A stretch of 48,249 nucleotides of DNA from Desulfobacca sp. (GCA_028695935.1 JAQVHY010000005.1:1-48249), one strand, 5' to 3'. Shown: positions 35,790 to 45,739, counted from the first letter of the stretch. Numbers and translations are program-made. Notes: generated by a model not told the origin, from the letters alone.

Positions 35790-36563
35790 CTACCAGTTAT
35801 CAGGAACCCTTAATTCAGTTAAATGGCGCTGGGCCTGGCGCCGGTCATCCGCCAGTCCCGGCGGGTGGATAGCATGGCGGCTAGATCTGAGCACTGCCTG
35901 GAATTCCTGACCGGCCTGGGCGGTTTTACCCAGGCGCAGCAAGGTCTCGGCCAGATAGAGGTGATTAGTGCTGGTCTCCGGGGCCAGCCGGACCGCAGCG
36001 CTCAAGTGGCGGAGGGATTTATCCAGGTCGCCGACCGAAAAGGGCCACCCCGGAGCCTCGTAATAGATGCGGCCCAACACCCGGTGGGCCCCGGCCTGGT
36101 CGTAGGTCTCATCCAGGGCCAGGGCCCGATGCAGTTCTTGTAAAATGCGGGGCAACAGCCGCCGTCCTTGAACCATGCTACCGACATCGGCCAAGCCACA
36201 AAGATGCATCGCCAGCCAGTAATGACCCTCAACCGCCTCAGGCCGGGCCTGGAGCAATGATTCCGCGTAGCGCCGGCCTGATTGATAAAACTGCCGCCGC
36301 TGCTTCTCTTCAGCCAGATCCCCCAGGATAAAGCAAACCTGGGCTAACCGGGTCAGCAACTGCGGGGGTCCCTGGCCGTCCGGGGGCAACAGCCGTTCGT
36401 AAATAGTTAAGGCCTGGCGCGCCTGAGCAAAATCCAGGGTGGGACTGTGGATAAGTTTCTCGGCCTCGGCCCATTGACCGGCGTTAATGGATGAAGCCAC
36501 AAGCGCCAAGATTACCATCAGCCCCAGCAGTCTGAAAATTGGGGGAAATTTAGTCAGGCTCAT
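35790..36563 (-). CDS. Exported TPR-repeat protein
   Basis: About 257 residues. The start is placed at the internal ATG (MSLTKFPPIFRLLGLMVILALVASSI), which gives a signal anchor and overlaps the upstream gene by 14 bases; the longer frame to 36749 encodes no plausible protein and lies inside the neighbour. The rest is helical repeats (LTIYERLLPPDGQGPPQLLTRLAQVCFIL, DQAGAHRVLGRIYYEAPGWPFSVGDLDKSLRHLSAAVRL, NHLYLAETLLRLGKTAQAGQEFQAVL). This resembles the TRAP-type/TPR proteins that note YEAPGWP-type gaps between repeats. It acts in the envelope; the function is unknown. Confidence 0.72.
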   Translation of the reverse strand: MSLTKFPPIFRLLGLMVILALVASSINAGQWAEAEKLIHSPTLDFAQARQALTIYERLLPPDGQGPPQLLTRLAQVCFILGDLAEEKQRRQFYQSGRRYAESLLQARPEAVEGHYWLAMHLCGLADVGSMVQGRRLLPRILQELHRALALDETYDQAGAHRVLGRIYYEAPGWPFSVGDLDKSLRHLSAAVRLAPETSTNHLYLAETLLRLGKTAQAGQEFQAVLRSSRHAIHPPGLADDRRQAQRHLTELRVPDNW

Positions 36564-37014
36564 CTTTTTGAATATGATGGACCCGTAGATAGACCTGTCG
36601 GCCACCCAGGGGCACCAACTCCCCATAGAGGATAATGGGGTCCAACCGACGCAATTGATAATTGCGCTGCTGGGCTTCGTCCATGGCCGCGCGGTCAAAA
36701 TAATTCTGCATGTCCGGGCTGCCATAGAGGGCAAACCACTCCAGGTCACCCCAGCTTAGGGGATGACGGAGCTGATTAAAATAATAGTAGCCCGGAGCTG
36801 GATCATATTCCAAAAATTGCCAGAAATAGGCCCGACAGCTGATCTTCTGGCCGGGAGCGAGATCCGGCCACCCCGTTTGTAACTGGCTGAATTCAATGGG
36901 AGTATAATCCTCGGCCACCCAGGATGACGGCCGGGGCCGCACCTGACCACAGGACCACGTGAGCCCGATCACGACCAGGCAAATAATTAGGGCCGGTAAT
37001 TTTCTGGCGGGCAT
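36550..37014 (-). CDS. Small exported protein, possible lipoprotein
   Basis: 154 residues. The N-terminus ALIICLVVIGLTWSCG is a signal sequence; cysteine 22 could be lipidated, though T-W-S-C is a poor lipobox. The mature part has many aromatic residues (CRAYFWQFLEYDPAPGYYYFNQLRHPLSWGDLEWFALYG) and a strand-rich end (GGRQVYLRVHHIQ). Family not recognised. The end overlaps the TPR gene by 14 bases and it lies in the same direction as the cyclase gene. Confidence 0.65.
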   Translation of the reverse strand: MPARKLPALIICLVVIGLTWSCGQVRPRPSSWVAEDYTPIEFSQLQTGWPDLAPGQKISCRAYFWQFLEYDPAPGYYYFNQLRHPLSWGDLEWFALYGSPDMQNYFDRAAMDEAQQRNYQLRRLDPIILYGELVPLGGRQVYLRVHHIQKDEPD

Positions 37015-37164
37015 GCATTTCTACCTGAGCTGTTTCTGCCAGTATAACCGCTAGTTCACCAGGTTGACAACCCTTTTCCCTAGAATCCCCCCACCCAGGG
37101 CTTGCAATTACGCCCCGGAGACGGTTAAATATTGATATAATCGGCTGCGAGAAGGAGAGAGGCG

Positions 37165-37440
37165 ATGTCATATCCAGTGATTGTACGCCGCCATGATGGG
37201 GTTCAGTCCTACCTGGTGTTGGATGATTATCCGCGGGAATTGCTGCGTCATTACGGCTTCCAGAGCGAGTTTGAAATCCGCCGCTGGTATGGTTCGATTG
37301 ACGCTTTCGACGCCTTGGAGCAATGGGCCGGGATGATGGGCGAAAGCCCGCTGGATGATATCTATCTGATCATCACCAGCGAGCATTGGGAGTACGACTC
37401 GGATAAGTCGCTGTGGGATGAGTGTCAATGGCCTTATTGA
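37165..37440 (+). CDS. Small hypothetical protein (91 aa)
   Basis: Not recognised. The 91-residue acidic, cytosolic protein is rich in tryptophan, tyrosine and aspartate (IRRWYGSIDAFDALEQWAGMMGESPLDDIYLIITSEHWEYDSDKSLWDECQW). A clear GGAG ribosome-binding site (in GAAGGAGAGAGGCG) before the ATG supports the gene. It diverges from the envelope operon and stands alone. Confidence 0.6.
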   Translation: MSYPVIVRRHDGVQSYLVLDDYPRELLRHYGFQSEFEIRRWYGSIDAFDALEQWAGMMGESPLDDIYLIITSEHWEYDSDKSLWDECQWPY

Positions 37441-37776
37441 TTTTATCCAGTTTCCTGTTTTTAGTTTTCTGTTTTCTGTTGAAATGCTTAATCTAATCAA
37501 TGCCTTAAGTGAAGAGTTTGTTGCATTTGAATAAAACCTTGGTATTACCCTTGATGGGATAAGTTCGGGATGGGGTTAAAAATATTATAGAATATCATTA
37601 TGCTGAAATTTACTTCCGCCTCCCTTCACTTCCTCCCAGCAGAACCGGGTGAGTTCAAGACCCTTAATTATGGAAGGTATTGCTGGGACCAGGCAATAGC
37701 TTGCTTTGGCAAAGATATAGGTATAAGCCCCCGTAGACCCCTCCGCTTTAACAAAACTACGTTTATATCTCGCCTG
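37441..37776. other. Intergenic region with tandem pyrimidine tract and degenerate repeat
   Basis: 336 bases after the 91-aa gene. A TTTTCTGTTTTCTGTT-type tract spans 37448-37480 and the degenerate repeat copy D fills the middle. No gene was found. Confidence 0.5.
37537..37672. repeat. Dispersed repeat, family 1 copy D (degenerate)
   Basis: Keeps the order of copy C: CCCTTGATGGGATAAGTTCGGGATGGGGT, an AT-rich centre (AAAAATATTATAGAATATCATTATGCTGAAATTTA), CCTCCCAGCAGAACCGGGTGAG and CTTAATTATGG. Many substitutions have disrupted the G/C hairpins, suggesting an older copy. Confidence 0.5.
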
Positions 37777-39015
37777 CTACCCAGCGTCGAGCATAATCCG
37801 CGCTAGGACCTGGCAATCGCCGATCAGGTTCTCCAGGGTAGTATATTCATTGGGCTGATGAGCGGTATCACATACCGTCATCCATACTGCCGCGGGTAAT
37901 CCGACCCGGCGGAACAGGGCTGCCACGGTACTTCCGCCGATCCCCCCGGGCCGGGCCGGCCGTTGATAGACTTCCTCTATGGCCCGACACAGGGCCTGAA
38001 CTACCGGGGCCTCAATCGGCGTGGCCGGAGGGCTCTGCACCTCCTGTACGGGTTGGATATTGATTTCGACCCCGAAGCGCATCTGGAGAGTAGAGGCAAT
38101 CTCGGTAACCCGGGTTTTGACCAGACTTAGATCATAGACCGGTAAAACCCGGCAATCCAGGTAAAACACATCATGGCCGGGCACGGTATTGATATTCGGA
38201 ACATTGGCCTCTTTTTTGGTCGGCTCAAAGGTACTGACCGGGGGGAAAAACAGGGTATCGGTCTGGCTGAATTCCTTCCGTAAAGTTTCCAGGGCGACGA
38301 TCAGGTGGGCGCAGGCGCGCAGGGTATTGATGCCCAGTTGCGGTTTGCTGGCATGACACTGGCGGCCCTTGATTTCGAACCGCAGCCACAGCAGGCTTTT
38401 CTCCGAAATTTCCACCAGGGTGCCGTCGGCATTGCCGGAATCCGGCACAATGATCAGATCTCGTTCGGAAAATAGCTCCCGATGATGGTCCATAAGGTAA
38501 CCCAGACCTTTTTGGCTGCCGGTTTCCTCATCCGAGACCAGGGCCAGGGCTACCTGACGGGTAGGGGTCAGGCCCTCATCCATCAAGGCCTTAACCGCAA
38601 ACCAGGAAATGACAATGCCGTGATGGTCGTCTTCAGTGCCGCGGCCGTACAGCCGATCACCTTCGACCCGCAGGGTAAAGGGATCAGATTCCCAGAGCTG
38701 CAACTCACCTGCCGGCACTACATCCAGGTGGCTTAGAATCCACAAGGTTTCCGGTCGTGAACCAGGAAGCCGGGCCACCAGATTAGGGCGGCTGCCGCCA
38801 GCTACCCGGTCATCCGGGGCCGGATAGTTTTCCACCTTTAGACCTAGTTGGGTCAAGGCCTCGGTCACAAAAGCGGCCTTGTCGCCCTCTCCGGGGCCGT
38901 CAGAGTCCGGACCGACGGCCACCCGCCGGACCAGTTCCCGTTGCACAGCGATCATCTCGTCGCGGTATCCGGCGATCCGCGATTTTACCCGTTCAAATTG
39001 GCGATCCTGCGGCAT
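37777..39015 (-). CDS. M20 family metallopeptidase / amidohydrolase
   Basis: 412-residue dizinc hydrolase of the ArgE/DapE/CPG2 group. Metal ligands are visible: H96 and D98 in LSHLDVVP, D129/D130 in GTEDDHHG, the E163-E164 pair in SDEETGSQKG, and D near 190 in IIVPDSGN. A dimerisation domain occupies about 205-320 and the last ligand is near H391 (VCDTAHQPNEY). The substrate cannot be told; lack of neighbours from arginine or lysine synthesis argues against assigning ArgE or DapE. The gene stands alone with AGGGGG before the ATG. Confidence 0.88.
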   Translation of the reverse strand: MPQDRQFERVKSRIAGYRDEMIAVQRELVRRVAVGPDSDGPGEGDKAAFVTEALTQLGLKVENYPAPDDRVAGGSRPNLVARLPGSRPETLWILSHLDVVPAGELQLWESDPFTLRVEGDRLYGRGTEDDHHGIVISWFAVKALMDEGLTPTRQVALALVSDEETGSQKGLGYLMDHHRELFSERDLIIVPDSGNADGTLVEISEKSLLWLRFEIKGRQCHASKPQLGINTLRACAHLIVALETLRKEFSQTDTLFFPPVSTFEPTKKEANVPNINTVPGHDVFYLDCRVLPVYDLSLVKTRVTEIASTLQMRFGVEINIQPVQEVQSPPATPIEAPVVQALCRAIEEVYQRPARPGGIGGSTVAALFRRVGLPAAVWMTVCDTAHQPNEYTTLENLIGDCQVLARIMLDAG

Positions 39016-39462
39016 TAGTCCAACCCCCTATCATTCTGAATGTCATGGAATCATCTTGCTCAACACATCATACCGTTAAGACCGGCGCTTGGCAAGCCTG
39101 GGATGGGGGCTTTAGCCCTATCAGATTAAAAAGTTTGTTTAAGAGTTCAGTAGTCAGTGACCAGTGATCAGTGATCAAAAAGCTCGGCTAATTTCAGTAG
39201 TTATCTATTTGTAAAACCTGGCCTTGGCGATTATCGCCTTTATCCAGATAAATATTTTTTTAACAGAAAACAGAAAACTAACAACTGGCATCTGGCATCT
39301 GGCAACTAACAACTGACAACAGAACGCTAACAAGATTGCCTGGTCGGACCCCTTAGGCCACCCGGACCTGATAAATTTACGGTCAATTTTGCTTTTTAAT
39401 CACTTGACATCCATTTAGGGGCAACATAAACTACTCCGAAAACCAGATCTAAAGGATGGTGC
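39016..39462. other. Intergenic region with low-complexity repeats
   Basis: 447 bases upstream of the YggT gene. It contains CAGTGATCAGTGATCA-type repeats (39148-39176), GGCATCTGGCATCTGGCAAC repeats with ACAACTGACAACAG (39262-39322) and then the YggT promoter. Nothing codes. Confidence 0.55.
39404..39432 (+). promoter_or_regulatory. Promoter of the YggT-DivIVA-DUF167 operon
   Basis: Perfect TTGACA, 17-base spacer, TAAACT (four of six to TATAAT). Transcription would start about 25 bases before the YggT ATG. Confidence 0.65.
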
Positions 39463-39774
39463 ATGTTTATTGTAGCCAACTTTCTCAATGCTCTGGCCTA
39501 TGTCCTGAGCATTGTGCTGAACATCTATATGTGGCTGATCATCGCCCGGGCCATCCTCTCCTGGGTCAATCCTGATCCTTACAATCCAATTGTGCGATTT
39601 CTCTATAATATTACCGAACCGGTGTTAAGTTATGTCCGACGGCGGTTACCGATGGTCTATGGTGGTTTGGATTTATCGCCGTTGGTGGTATTATTGATAA
39701 TTGTCTTCTGCAACTATTTTGTCGTGCAGACGCTGCGGGATTTAGCCAGAGCTTTGATTAGCGCGGGTTATTAG
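39463..39774 (+). CDS. YggT family membrane protein
   Basis: 103-residue inner-membrane protein with the YggT fold: two hydrophobic segments (FLNALAYVLSIVLNIYMWLIIARAILSW and SPLVVLLIIVFCNYFVVQTL) around the conserved WVNPDPYNPIVRFLYNITEPVL. YggT proteins often neighbour sepF/divIVA and pyrroline-carboxylate reductase genes and have been linked to division or ion stress; the role is not certain. AAGGATGGTG precedes the ATG. The DivIVA gene begins 10 bases after the stop. Confidence 0.92.
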   Translation: MFIVANFLNALAYVLSIVLNIYMWLIIARAILSWVNPDPYNPIVRFLYNITEPVLSYVRRRLPMVYGGLDLSPLVVLLIIVFCNYFVVQTLRDLARALISAGY

Positions 39775-39784
39775 GAGGCTGAGG

Positions 39785-40261
39785 ATGGAGGTCAAACTGA
39801 CTCCGGCGGATATCCGGCAGCAACAGTTCCGGGTTGCCTTTCGCGGCTTCAATATCAAAGAAGTTGATCTGTTCCTGGATCAGGTAGCCGAAGCTCTAGG
39901 TCTCCTCATGCAGGAAAATGAGACGCTCCGGGGGGAAGTGCAACGTCGCCAGGCAGAGCTCGCGGAATTCAAAAAACGCGAACAACTTTTAAAAGATACG
40001 CTGATTAATGCCCAGCAGATCATCGAGACTATGAAGCTCAACGCCCAAAAAGAGGCAGAGATCATTATTAACGAAGCCGAACTCAAGGCCGAGAAAATTC
40101 TCCGGGATTCCTATCAACGGCAAGCACGCATCAAAAATGAGATCGAGGAGCTGAAGAAATTTAAGGCCATGTTTAACGCCCAGCTTCGAGGGGTTATCGA
40201 TAATCACCTCCGGCTGTTAGAGACCGAGGAAGAACCAGGGCCGCCAGAATCCAGCCAATAG
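39785..40261 (+). CDS. DivIVA domain protein
   Basis: 158-residue cytosolic coiled-coil protein. The conserved N-terminal DivIVA motif is LTPADIRQQQFRVAFRGFNIKEVDLFLDQVAEAL (membrane-curvature-binding segment). A long heptad region (~40-140) and an acidic tail follow. In Gram-positives DivIVA marks poles and septa; in deltaproteobacteria its job is less clear. It sits between YggT and DUF167 genes, the usual order. TAGGAGG lies upstream of the ATG. Confidence 0.9.
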   Translation: MEVKLTPADIRQQQFRVAFRGFNIKEVDLFLDQVAEALGLLMQENETLRGEVQRRQAELAEFKKREQLLKDTLINAQQIIETMKLNAQKEAEIIINEAELKAEKILRDSYQRQARIKNEIEELKKFKAMFNAQLRGVIDNHLRLLETEEEPGPPESSQ

Positions 40262-40280
40262 TATAACTTCACTAGTTACC

Positions 40281-40586
40281 ATGTCTTATTTTCAGCCTAT
40301 TACTACCGGTTATCTCCTTAAGCTTAAAGTTGTCCCTGGTGCCAGTCATACCCAGGTCGCCGAGATTTATGGTGATCAATTAAAAATCCGGGTCGCCGCC
40401 CCACCCCAGAGAGGTGCCGCCAACGAGGCCCTATTGGCCTTTCTGGCCCAGCGTCTGGGGATCCCTAAAAGCGGCTTGCGACTCAAAAGCGGGGGCCGGG
40501 ACCGAGCCAAGGTGGTGGAAGTGTTAGATTCCAGCCCCGAGCTGGCGGCGAAGCTTCAAGCCCTGGCTCCAGAGGACAGGAAATGA
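40281..40586 (+). CDS. DUF167 (YggU) family protein
   Basis: 101-residue protein of the UPF0235/YggU family: LKVVPGASHTQVAEIYGDQLKIRVAAPPQRGAANEALLAFLAQRLG is the signature. Function unknown. It follows the DivIVA gene by 19 bases and closes the YggT-DivIVA-DUF167 operon. Confidence 0.92.
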   Translation: MSYFQPITTGYLLKLKVVPGASHTQVAEIYGDQLKIRVAAPPQRGAANEALLAFLAQRLGIPKSGLRLKSGGRDRAKVVEVLDSSPELAAKLQALAPEDRK

Positions 40587-40645
40587 TTCTCAGAGTGTGG
40601 ATCACCCCAGATAAAAAACTGGCCCCAGCTCAGCGACCCCGCCCC

Positions 40646-40674
40646 TTGACAAAATGTTTTAAGATGATTACGAA
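40646..40674 (+). promoter_or_regulatory. Candidate dnaJ promoter
   Basis: TTGACA, 17 bases, TACGAA (weak -10). No CIRCE and no sigma-32-like CCCCAT box were seen between DUF167 and dnaJ. Confidence 0.4.
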
Positions 40675-40741
40675 AAATAACGATAATATATTAATTACAT
40701 ACGGTTATTAGAACCGCACCCCTGAGAGAGCTTATGGCGTA

Positions 40742-41863
40742 ATGAACGACAAGGCAGACTATTATCAGGTTCTGGGAGTTAACCGGGACGCCGATGCTGA
40801 TCAGATTAAGCATGCCTACCGGCGTCAAGCCTTGAAATACCATCCTGACCGCAATCCCGGTAACCAACAGGCGGAAGAGAAATTTAAGGAAGCAGCCGAG
40901 GCTTACGAAGTCTTAATTGATCCTGCCAAACGCCAATTATATGACCAGTTTGGCCATGCCGGCTTGCGGGATGTCCATTTTGGAGGCTTCAGCGATTTCG
41001 AGGAGATCTTTTCCAGCTTTGGTGACATCTTCGAAGATTTTTTCGGCTTTGGCCGACGTCGTCAGGCTCGCAACCGCCCCAGACAAGGTGCCGACCTGCG
41101 TTATGATCTGGAGATCGGTTTTCTGGATGCGGTCTTTGGCCTGGAAACTGATATCGAAGTGGCCAAATCAACCAGATGCGAAACCTGCGACGGCAGTGGC
41201 GTTAAGCCGGGCAGTCGTAAACAGACCTGCCCTTTTTGTGGCGGCCATGGTCAGGTCAGCCAGACGCGCGGCTTTTTCCGGGTCAATACTACCTGTCCGC
41301 ATTGTCGCGGCACGGGCACGATAATTAGCGATCCCTGTCCGCACTGCCACGGGCAGGGCAGCATCAAACAGAAAAAGAAAGTTCATCTCAAAATCCCCCC
41401 CGGAGTTGATAACGGCACCCGGCTACGGTTGCGCAACGAAGGCTCGATGGGACAATTTGGCGGGCCGCCGGGGGATCTATATATTGATCTTCGGGTGACG
41501 CCGCACCCACATTTTGCCCGCGAGGGGGCAAATCTGTTCTATCGTTTGGAAGTATCCTTTGTCCAGGCCGCCTTGGGGGCCGAAGTCGAGGTGCCGACAT
41601 TAACCGCCCAAACTAAACTAAATATTCCCCCGGGGACGCAGCCCGGTGCCCACTTTCGCCTGGCCGGGGAAGGGGTACCTAGCCTCAGGAGTAATAACCG
41701 CGGTGACCTGGTGGTTGAATTAGATTTAAAGACCCCGCAAGACCTTACTCCCAAGCAGGAAGAATTGCTCCGGGAATTTTTGGAACTGGAAAAGGCTAAC
41801 CAATCTGGATCTACCAGTTCCAGAAAAAAGCGACCGCACCAGTCGCAGCCGCTGTTCAAGTAA
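40742..41863 (+). CDS. dnaJ: Chaperone DnaJ (Hsp40, type I)
   Basis: 373-residue cochaperone that stimulates DnaK ATPase. The J domain has YHPDRNPG with HPD at 34-36. The region after it is short in glycine but rich in phenylalanine ([25 protein letters not shown]). The zinc domain has four CxxCxGxG-type repeats ([27 protein letters not shown] and CPHCHGQGS) at about 145-205. Two beta domains follow, then a basic tail ([12 protein letters not shown]). The gene is 27 kb from dnaK, an arrangement less common than dnaK-dnaJ. It faces uvrB convergently. Confidence 0.96.
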   Translation: MNDKADYYQVLGVNRDADADQIKHAYRRQALKYHPDRNPGNQQAEEKFKEAAEAYEVLIDPAKRQLYDQFGHAGLRDVHFGGFSDFEEIFSSFGDIFEDFFGFGRRRQARNRPRQGADLRYDLEIGFLDAVFGLETDIEVAKSTRCETCDGSGVKPGSRKQTCPFCGGHGQVSQTRGFFRVNTTCPHCRGTGTIISDPCPHCHGQGSIKQKKKVHLKIPPGVDNGTRLRLRNEGSMGQFGGPPGDLYIDLRVTPHPHFAREGANLFYRLEVSFVQAALGAEVEVPTLTAQTKLNIPPGTQPGAHFRLAGEGVPSLRSNNRGDLVVELDLKTPQDLTPKQEELLREFLELEKANQSGSTSSRKKRPHQSQPLFK

Positions 41864-41911
41864 TTAAATGGCCCGGCTAACCAGCCCAACTCGCGGCGGG
41901 CTCCTGCAAAA

Positions 41912-43906
41912 TTAGAGCCGCAGTTGCGCGGCCTCCAGGGCCTTGATCTGATCACGTAAAGCTGCAGCCCGTTCGAATTCAAGTTTTTTGGCCGCGGCCC
42001 GCATCTCTTTCTTTAATCTGGTTATCTGACGGGAGCGGTCCTGAGGTAAAAGGTAAGGGACGGCTTCTTCTTGAACCAGCGGCACCGTGACATAGTCCCG
42101 TTCATAGACCGAAGCCATGACGTTCTGAATCCCCTTTTGGATGGAGGTCGGGGTAATGCGATGGCGGCGGTTATACTCCTGCTGTACCTGGCGGCGGCGA
42201 TTGGTCTCGGCAATGGCCGACCGCATGGAGGGCGTGGTATTATCGGCATAGAGCAGGACTTCGCCGCGTACATTACGGGCCGCCCGGCCGCAGGTCTGGA
42301 TGAGCGAACGCTCGGACCGCAAAAACCCCTCTTTATCGGCATCCAGGATGGCCACCAACGACACTTCCGGGAGATCCAGCCCTTCCCTGAGCAGGTTAAT
42401 ACCGATCAGCACCTCGAAGACCCCTAAACGCAGATCCCGCAAGATTTCCATGCGTTCCAAGGTGGTAATATCCGAATGCAGATAACGGGCTTTAATGCCC
42501 AACTCTTGAAAGTACTCGGTCAGGTCTTCGGCCATGCGCTTGGTCAGGGTGGTAACCAGCACCCGTTCGCCGCGGGCCAACCGGGCCCGGACTTCCCCTA
42601 ACAGGTCGTCAACCTGATGGGTAGCGGGTTTGACGGTGATCTGCGGATCCATCAACCCGGTGGGCCGGACGATCTGTTCCACCACTCGCGTCCCGGCCTG
42701 TTCCAGCTCATAAGGCCCCGGCGTGGCCGAGACATAGATGACCTGTTGCACCCGCTCGGTAAATTCCTCAAAGCTTAAGGGGCGGTTGTCCAGGGCCGAA
42801 GGCAGCCGGAAACCATACTCTACCAGGGTCTGTTTTCGGGACCGATCGCCTCGGTACATGCCCTGCAACTGGGGCACCGCGATGTGACTTTCATCGATCA
42901 CCACCAAGGATTCCCGCGGCAGGTAATCAATCAGAGTCGGCGGCGGCTCGCCCGGCCCGCGGCCGGTAAGATGGCGGGAATAATTTTCAATCCCGTGGCA
43001 AAACCCTAGCTCTTGCAGCATCTCCAGATCAAAGCGGGTGCGTTCTTGTAACCGCTGGGCTTCCAACAGCTTGCCGTGCGCCTGAAACCAGGCCAGCCGC
43101 TCCACTAGCTCGGCCTCAATCGCGGCCATGGCCTGCTCCCGGCGCCAATCCGGCGTGACATAGTGGCTGGCCGGGTAGATAGTCACCTTTTTAAGCTGGC
43201 GCCTGGTCTCCCCGCGCAAAGGATCGATTTCCCGGATGCCCTCGATAAGATCTCCCCAGAACTCCACCCGGATAGCCCGCTCTTCTTCATAGGCCGGGAA
43301 GATCTCCAGGCGGTCGCCCCGTACCCGGAAGGTGCCACGGTGAAAATCGACATCATTGCGCTCATACAAAATTTCCACCAGCTTGCGCTGCACTTCCTGT
43401 CGGTCCTTGGTCATCCCCTCTTCCAGGTAGAGCAGCATGCCATGGTAGGCCTCCGGCGACCCCAAACCATAAATACAAGAGACACTGGCGACAATGATGA
43501 CATCATTGCGGTCCAACAGGGAGCGGGTGGCGGAGTGGCGCAACCGGTCGATGGCATCGTTGATCGAGGAATCCTTTTCAATATACAGATCGGCCTGCGG
43601 GATATAGGCCTCGGGCTGGTAATAATCGTAATAGCTGACAAAATATTCGACCGCGTTCTCCGGAAAGAACTCCTTAAACTCCCCGTAAAGCTGGCCGGCC
43701 AGGGTCTTATTCGGCGCCAGCACCAGGGTCGGCCGGTTCACCTGGGCAATGACCTGGGCAATGGTAAAGGTCTTGCCGGAACCGGTAACCCCCAGCAGCA
43801 CCTGATGCGGATAACCGGCCCGCACCCCGGCCACCAGTTGCTTGATCGCCTGGGGCTGGTCGCCTTGGGGCTTAAAGGCGGTGACGAGTTTGAACTTGTC
43901 GGGCAT
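41912..43906 (-). CDS. uvrB: Excinuclease ABC subunit B
   Basis: 664-residue DNA-repair helicase-like subunit of UvrABC that loads onto damaged DNA. Walker A is VTGSGKTF (residues 40-47); the beta-hairpin that probes the strand is [15 protein letters not shown] near 88-102; Walker B is VVIDESH near 340. The helicase motifs include the [10 protein letters not shown] segment and [27 protein letters not shown]. The C-terminal UVR motif [23 protein letters not shown] binds UvrC. No good ribosome-binding site precedes the ATG. Confidence 0.97.
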   Translation of the reverse strand: MPDKFKLVTAFKPQGDQPQAIKQLVAGVRAGYPHQVLLGVTGSGKTFTIAQVIAQVNRPTLVLAPNKTLAGQLYGEFKEFFPENAVEYFVSYYDYYQPEAYIPQADLYIEKDSSINDAIDRLRHSATRSLLDRNDVIIVASVSCIYGLGSPEAYHGMLLYLEEGMTKDRQEVQRKLVEILYERNDVDFHRGTFRVRGDRLEIFPAYEEERAIRVEFWGDLIEGIREIDPLRGETRRQLKKVTIYPASHYVTPDWRREQAMAAIEAELVERLAWFQAHGKLLEAQRLQERTRFDLEMLQELGFCHGIENYSRHLTGRGPGEPPPTLIDYLPRESLVVIDESHIAVPQLQGMYRGDRSRKQTLVEYGFRLPSALDNRPLSFEEFTERVQQVIYVSATPGPYELEQAGTRVVEQIVRPTGLMDPQITVKPATHQVDDLLGEVRARLARGERVLVTTLTKRMAEDLTEYFQELGIKARYLHSDITTLERMEILRDLRLGVFEVLIGINLLREGLDLPEVSLVAILDADKEGFLRSERSLIQTCGRAARNVRGEVLLYADNTTPSMRSAIAETNRRRQVQQEYNRRHRITPTSIQKGIQNVMASVYERDYVTVPLVQEEAVPYLLPQDRSRQITRLKKEMRAAAKKLEFERAAALRDQIKALEAAQLRL

Positions 43907-43907
43907 T

Positions 43908-43955
43908 GGTTGTTAGTTTTAGTTGTTAGTTTTAGTTGTTAGTGGTCAGTTTAAT
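43908..43955. repeat. Low-complexity TTAGTTTTAGTTGTTAG repeats
   Basis: Tandem GTTGTTAGTTTTA units just upstream of uvrB. Similar pyrimidine/purine low-complexity tracts recur near 27782, 31650, 37448 and 39262. Confidence 0.7.
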
Positions 43956-44039
43956 TTTTACTATTCGACTTTGGTTGTTAGTGACTCTGGGCAAAGTCTA
44001 TATGAAATAGAAAGATAACCAAATTATAAGACCCCGGTG

Positions 44040-44060
44040 GCACAGGTTTTTAACCTGTGC
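44040..44060. repeat. Perfect short inverted repeat
   Basis: GCACAGGTT-TTT-AACCTGTGC: nine-base arms around three T. It lies between cysS and uvrB. There is no U-tract on the minus strand, so it is not a standard terminator of cysS. Confidence 0.65.
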
Positions 44061-44144
44061 ATATACCGAAAAGCCTGAACAGCAGTACCAATCCCCTGGT
44101 TTATTTAAAGATCTCACCGCCCTTGCTTAATCCCTATAGTAACT

Positions 44145-45623
44145 TTAACTGCTTTTTACCCGCCAGACAGTGCCTTGCGGGGTATCCTCCAGCAGGATGC
44201 CCAATTCAGTCAACTGACTGCGGATGGCATCCGCCCGGGCCCAATCCTTCTGTTGCCGGGCCTGACGCCGCGCCTCAATCAGTCTGTCGATCTCTTCCGG
44301 CGAAATCTTTAAATCTTCGGTTTTTTGCCTTAAGTGGCGGACCATCTCGGTCGGCTCGGCCTGAAGCAGATTGAGGGGGTGACCCAGGGTGATCATTATC
44401 TCTCCCAGCCGGCGCAACAGCTCCAGGGTGGCGTGCTCAGTGGGCGATTGCTCCAGGACCCGGTTAAGGAGACGCGCCGCCTCAAACAGATGTCCCAGGG
44501 CCTGGGCGGTGTTAAAATCATCATCCATGGCCGCTGCAAAGCGGGCCGGCAGGCTGAGCAGACGCTCCTGCTCCTCCACCGACAGAGCCGGACATGCCGA
44601 ATCGGGTGAAACTGCCGGGGCCAGCCCCGGATTGCCGCCAGTCAATTCCTTAATCTTGGCCAGCGGGGCATACAGACGCAGCAGCGCGGTTTCGGCCTCG
44701 GCCAGGGCGGCATCAGAAAAATCCAAAGGGCTGCGATAATGGCTGTGGATCAGGAAAAAGCGCACCACCTCAGGATGAAAGCGGGCCAGGACCTCGCGCA
44801 CCGTAAAGAAATTCCCCAGAGACTTGGACATCTTTTCCTGGTTAATGGTGACTAGGCCGTTGTGCAGCCAGTAACGCACAAAGGGCTGGCCGGTAGCGGC
44901 CTCGGATTGGGCAATCTCATTTTCATGGTGAGGGAAGATCAGGTCCTGGCCGCCGCCATGAATATCTATGGTAGCGCCCAGATAACGCATACACATGGCC
45001 GAACATTCAATGTGCCAGCCCGGGCGGCCCGGTCCCCAGGGGCTGTCCCATACCGGCTCACCCGGTTTGCTGGCCTTCCACAGCACAAAATCCAAAGGAT
45101 TGTCTTTGTGGACGTCCACTTCCACCCGGGCCCCGGCCTGCATGTCTTCCAGGCTGCGCCCCGAGAGTTTGCCGTAACCATCAAACCGGGCCACTGGAAA
45201 ATAGACGTCGCCGCCCCGCTGATAGGCGAAACCCTTGGCCTCTAAGCTGGCGATAAGATCGATGATTTCCTTAATGTGCTCGGTGGCCCGGGGTTCGATA
45301 TCCGCCGGGGCCACCCCCAGGGCCGCCATATCCGCTTGAAAGGCCGCGATATATTTTTCGGCAATGGCCTGGCAGGTAGTATTTTCCTGCCGGGCCCGGT
45401 TGATGATCTTATCATCGACATCGGTGAAATTGCGCACCCAGGTGACTTTGAGACCCCGATACCGTAAATAGCGGACGATGACATCAAAAACCACCGCGGA
45501 ACGCGCGTGGCCGATATGGCAATCATCATAGACCGTCACCCCGCAGGCATAAATCCCCACCCGGCCTGCCGCTTGGGGGATGAATTCCTCTTTACGTTTT
45601 CCCAAGGTATTGTAAACTCGCAC
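44145..45623 (-). CDS. cysS: Cysteinyl-tRNA synthetase
   Basis: 492-residue class I aminoacyl-tRNA synthetase that charges tRNA-Cys. HIGH is at 36-39 in DDCHIGHARS; the zinc ligand Cys27 lies in IYACGVTVYD, with further ligands in WHIECSAMC and HHENEIAQSE. KMSKS is near residue 266. The C-terminal helical domain ends with a short segment containing LIEARRQARQQKDWARADAIRSQL. The start is GTG, chosen because GGAG lies ten bases upstream and MRVYNTLGKRKEEF aligns with the family. It is divergent from the PC4-like gene. Confidence 0.97.
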   Translation of the reverse strand: MRVYNTLGKRKEEFIPQAAGRVGIYACGVTVYDDCHIGHARSAVVFDVIVRYLRYRGLKVTWVRNFTDVDDKIINRARQENTTCQAIAEKYIAAFQADMAALGVAPADIEPRATEHIKEIIDLIASLEAKGFAYQRGGDVYFPVARFDGYGKLSGRSLEDMQAGARVEVDVHKDNPLDFVLWKASKPGEPVWDSPWGPGRPGWHIECSAMCMRYLGATIDIHGGGQDLIFPHHENEIAQSEAATGQPFVRYWLHNGLVTINQEKMSKSLGNFFTVREVLARFHPEVVRFFLIHSHYRSPLDFSDAALAEAETALLRLYAPLAKIKELTGGNPGLAPAVSPDSACPALSVEEQERLLSLPARFAAAMDDDFNTAQALGHLFEAARLLNRVLEQSPTEHATLELLRRLGEIMITLGHPLNLLQAEPTEMVRHLRQKTEDLKISPEEIDRLIEARRQARQQKDWARADAIRSQLTELGILLEDTPQGTVWRVKSS

Positions 45624-45739
45624 TCCGAGAGGCTCCTTTTCTGCGGGCGATTAAAAAATTTCTTGACTTGGGCGCCAAGATCAGAGAAGTCTTTCTCAAG
45701 GTCGGGGTAAACCGGCCAGTCCATTGATCAGGGGGAAGC

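Noticed and set aside
36564-36749. Upstream 62-codon extension of the TPR gene
   Set aside because: It overlaps the upstream exported-protein gene in another frame and encodes no signal peptide; the internal ATG gives one.
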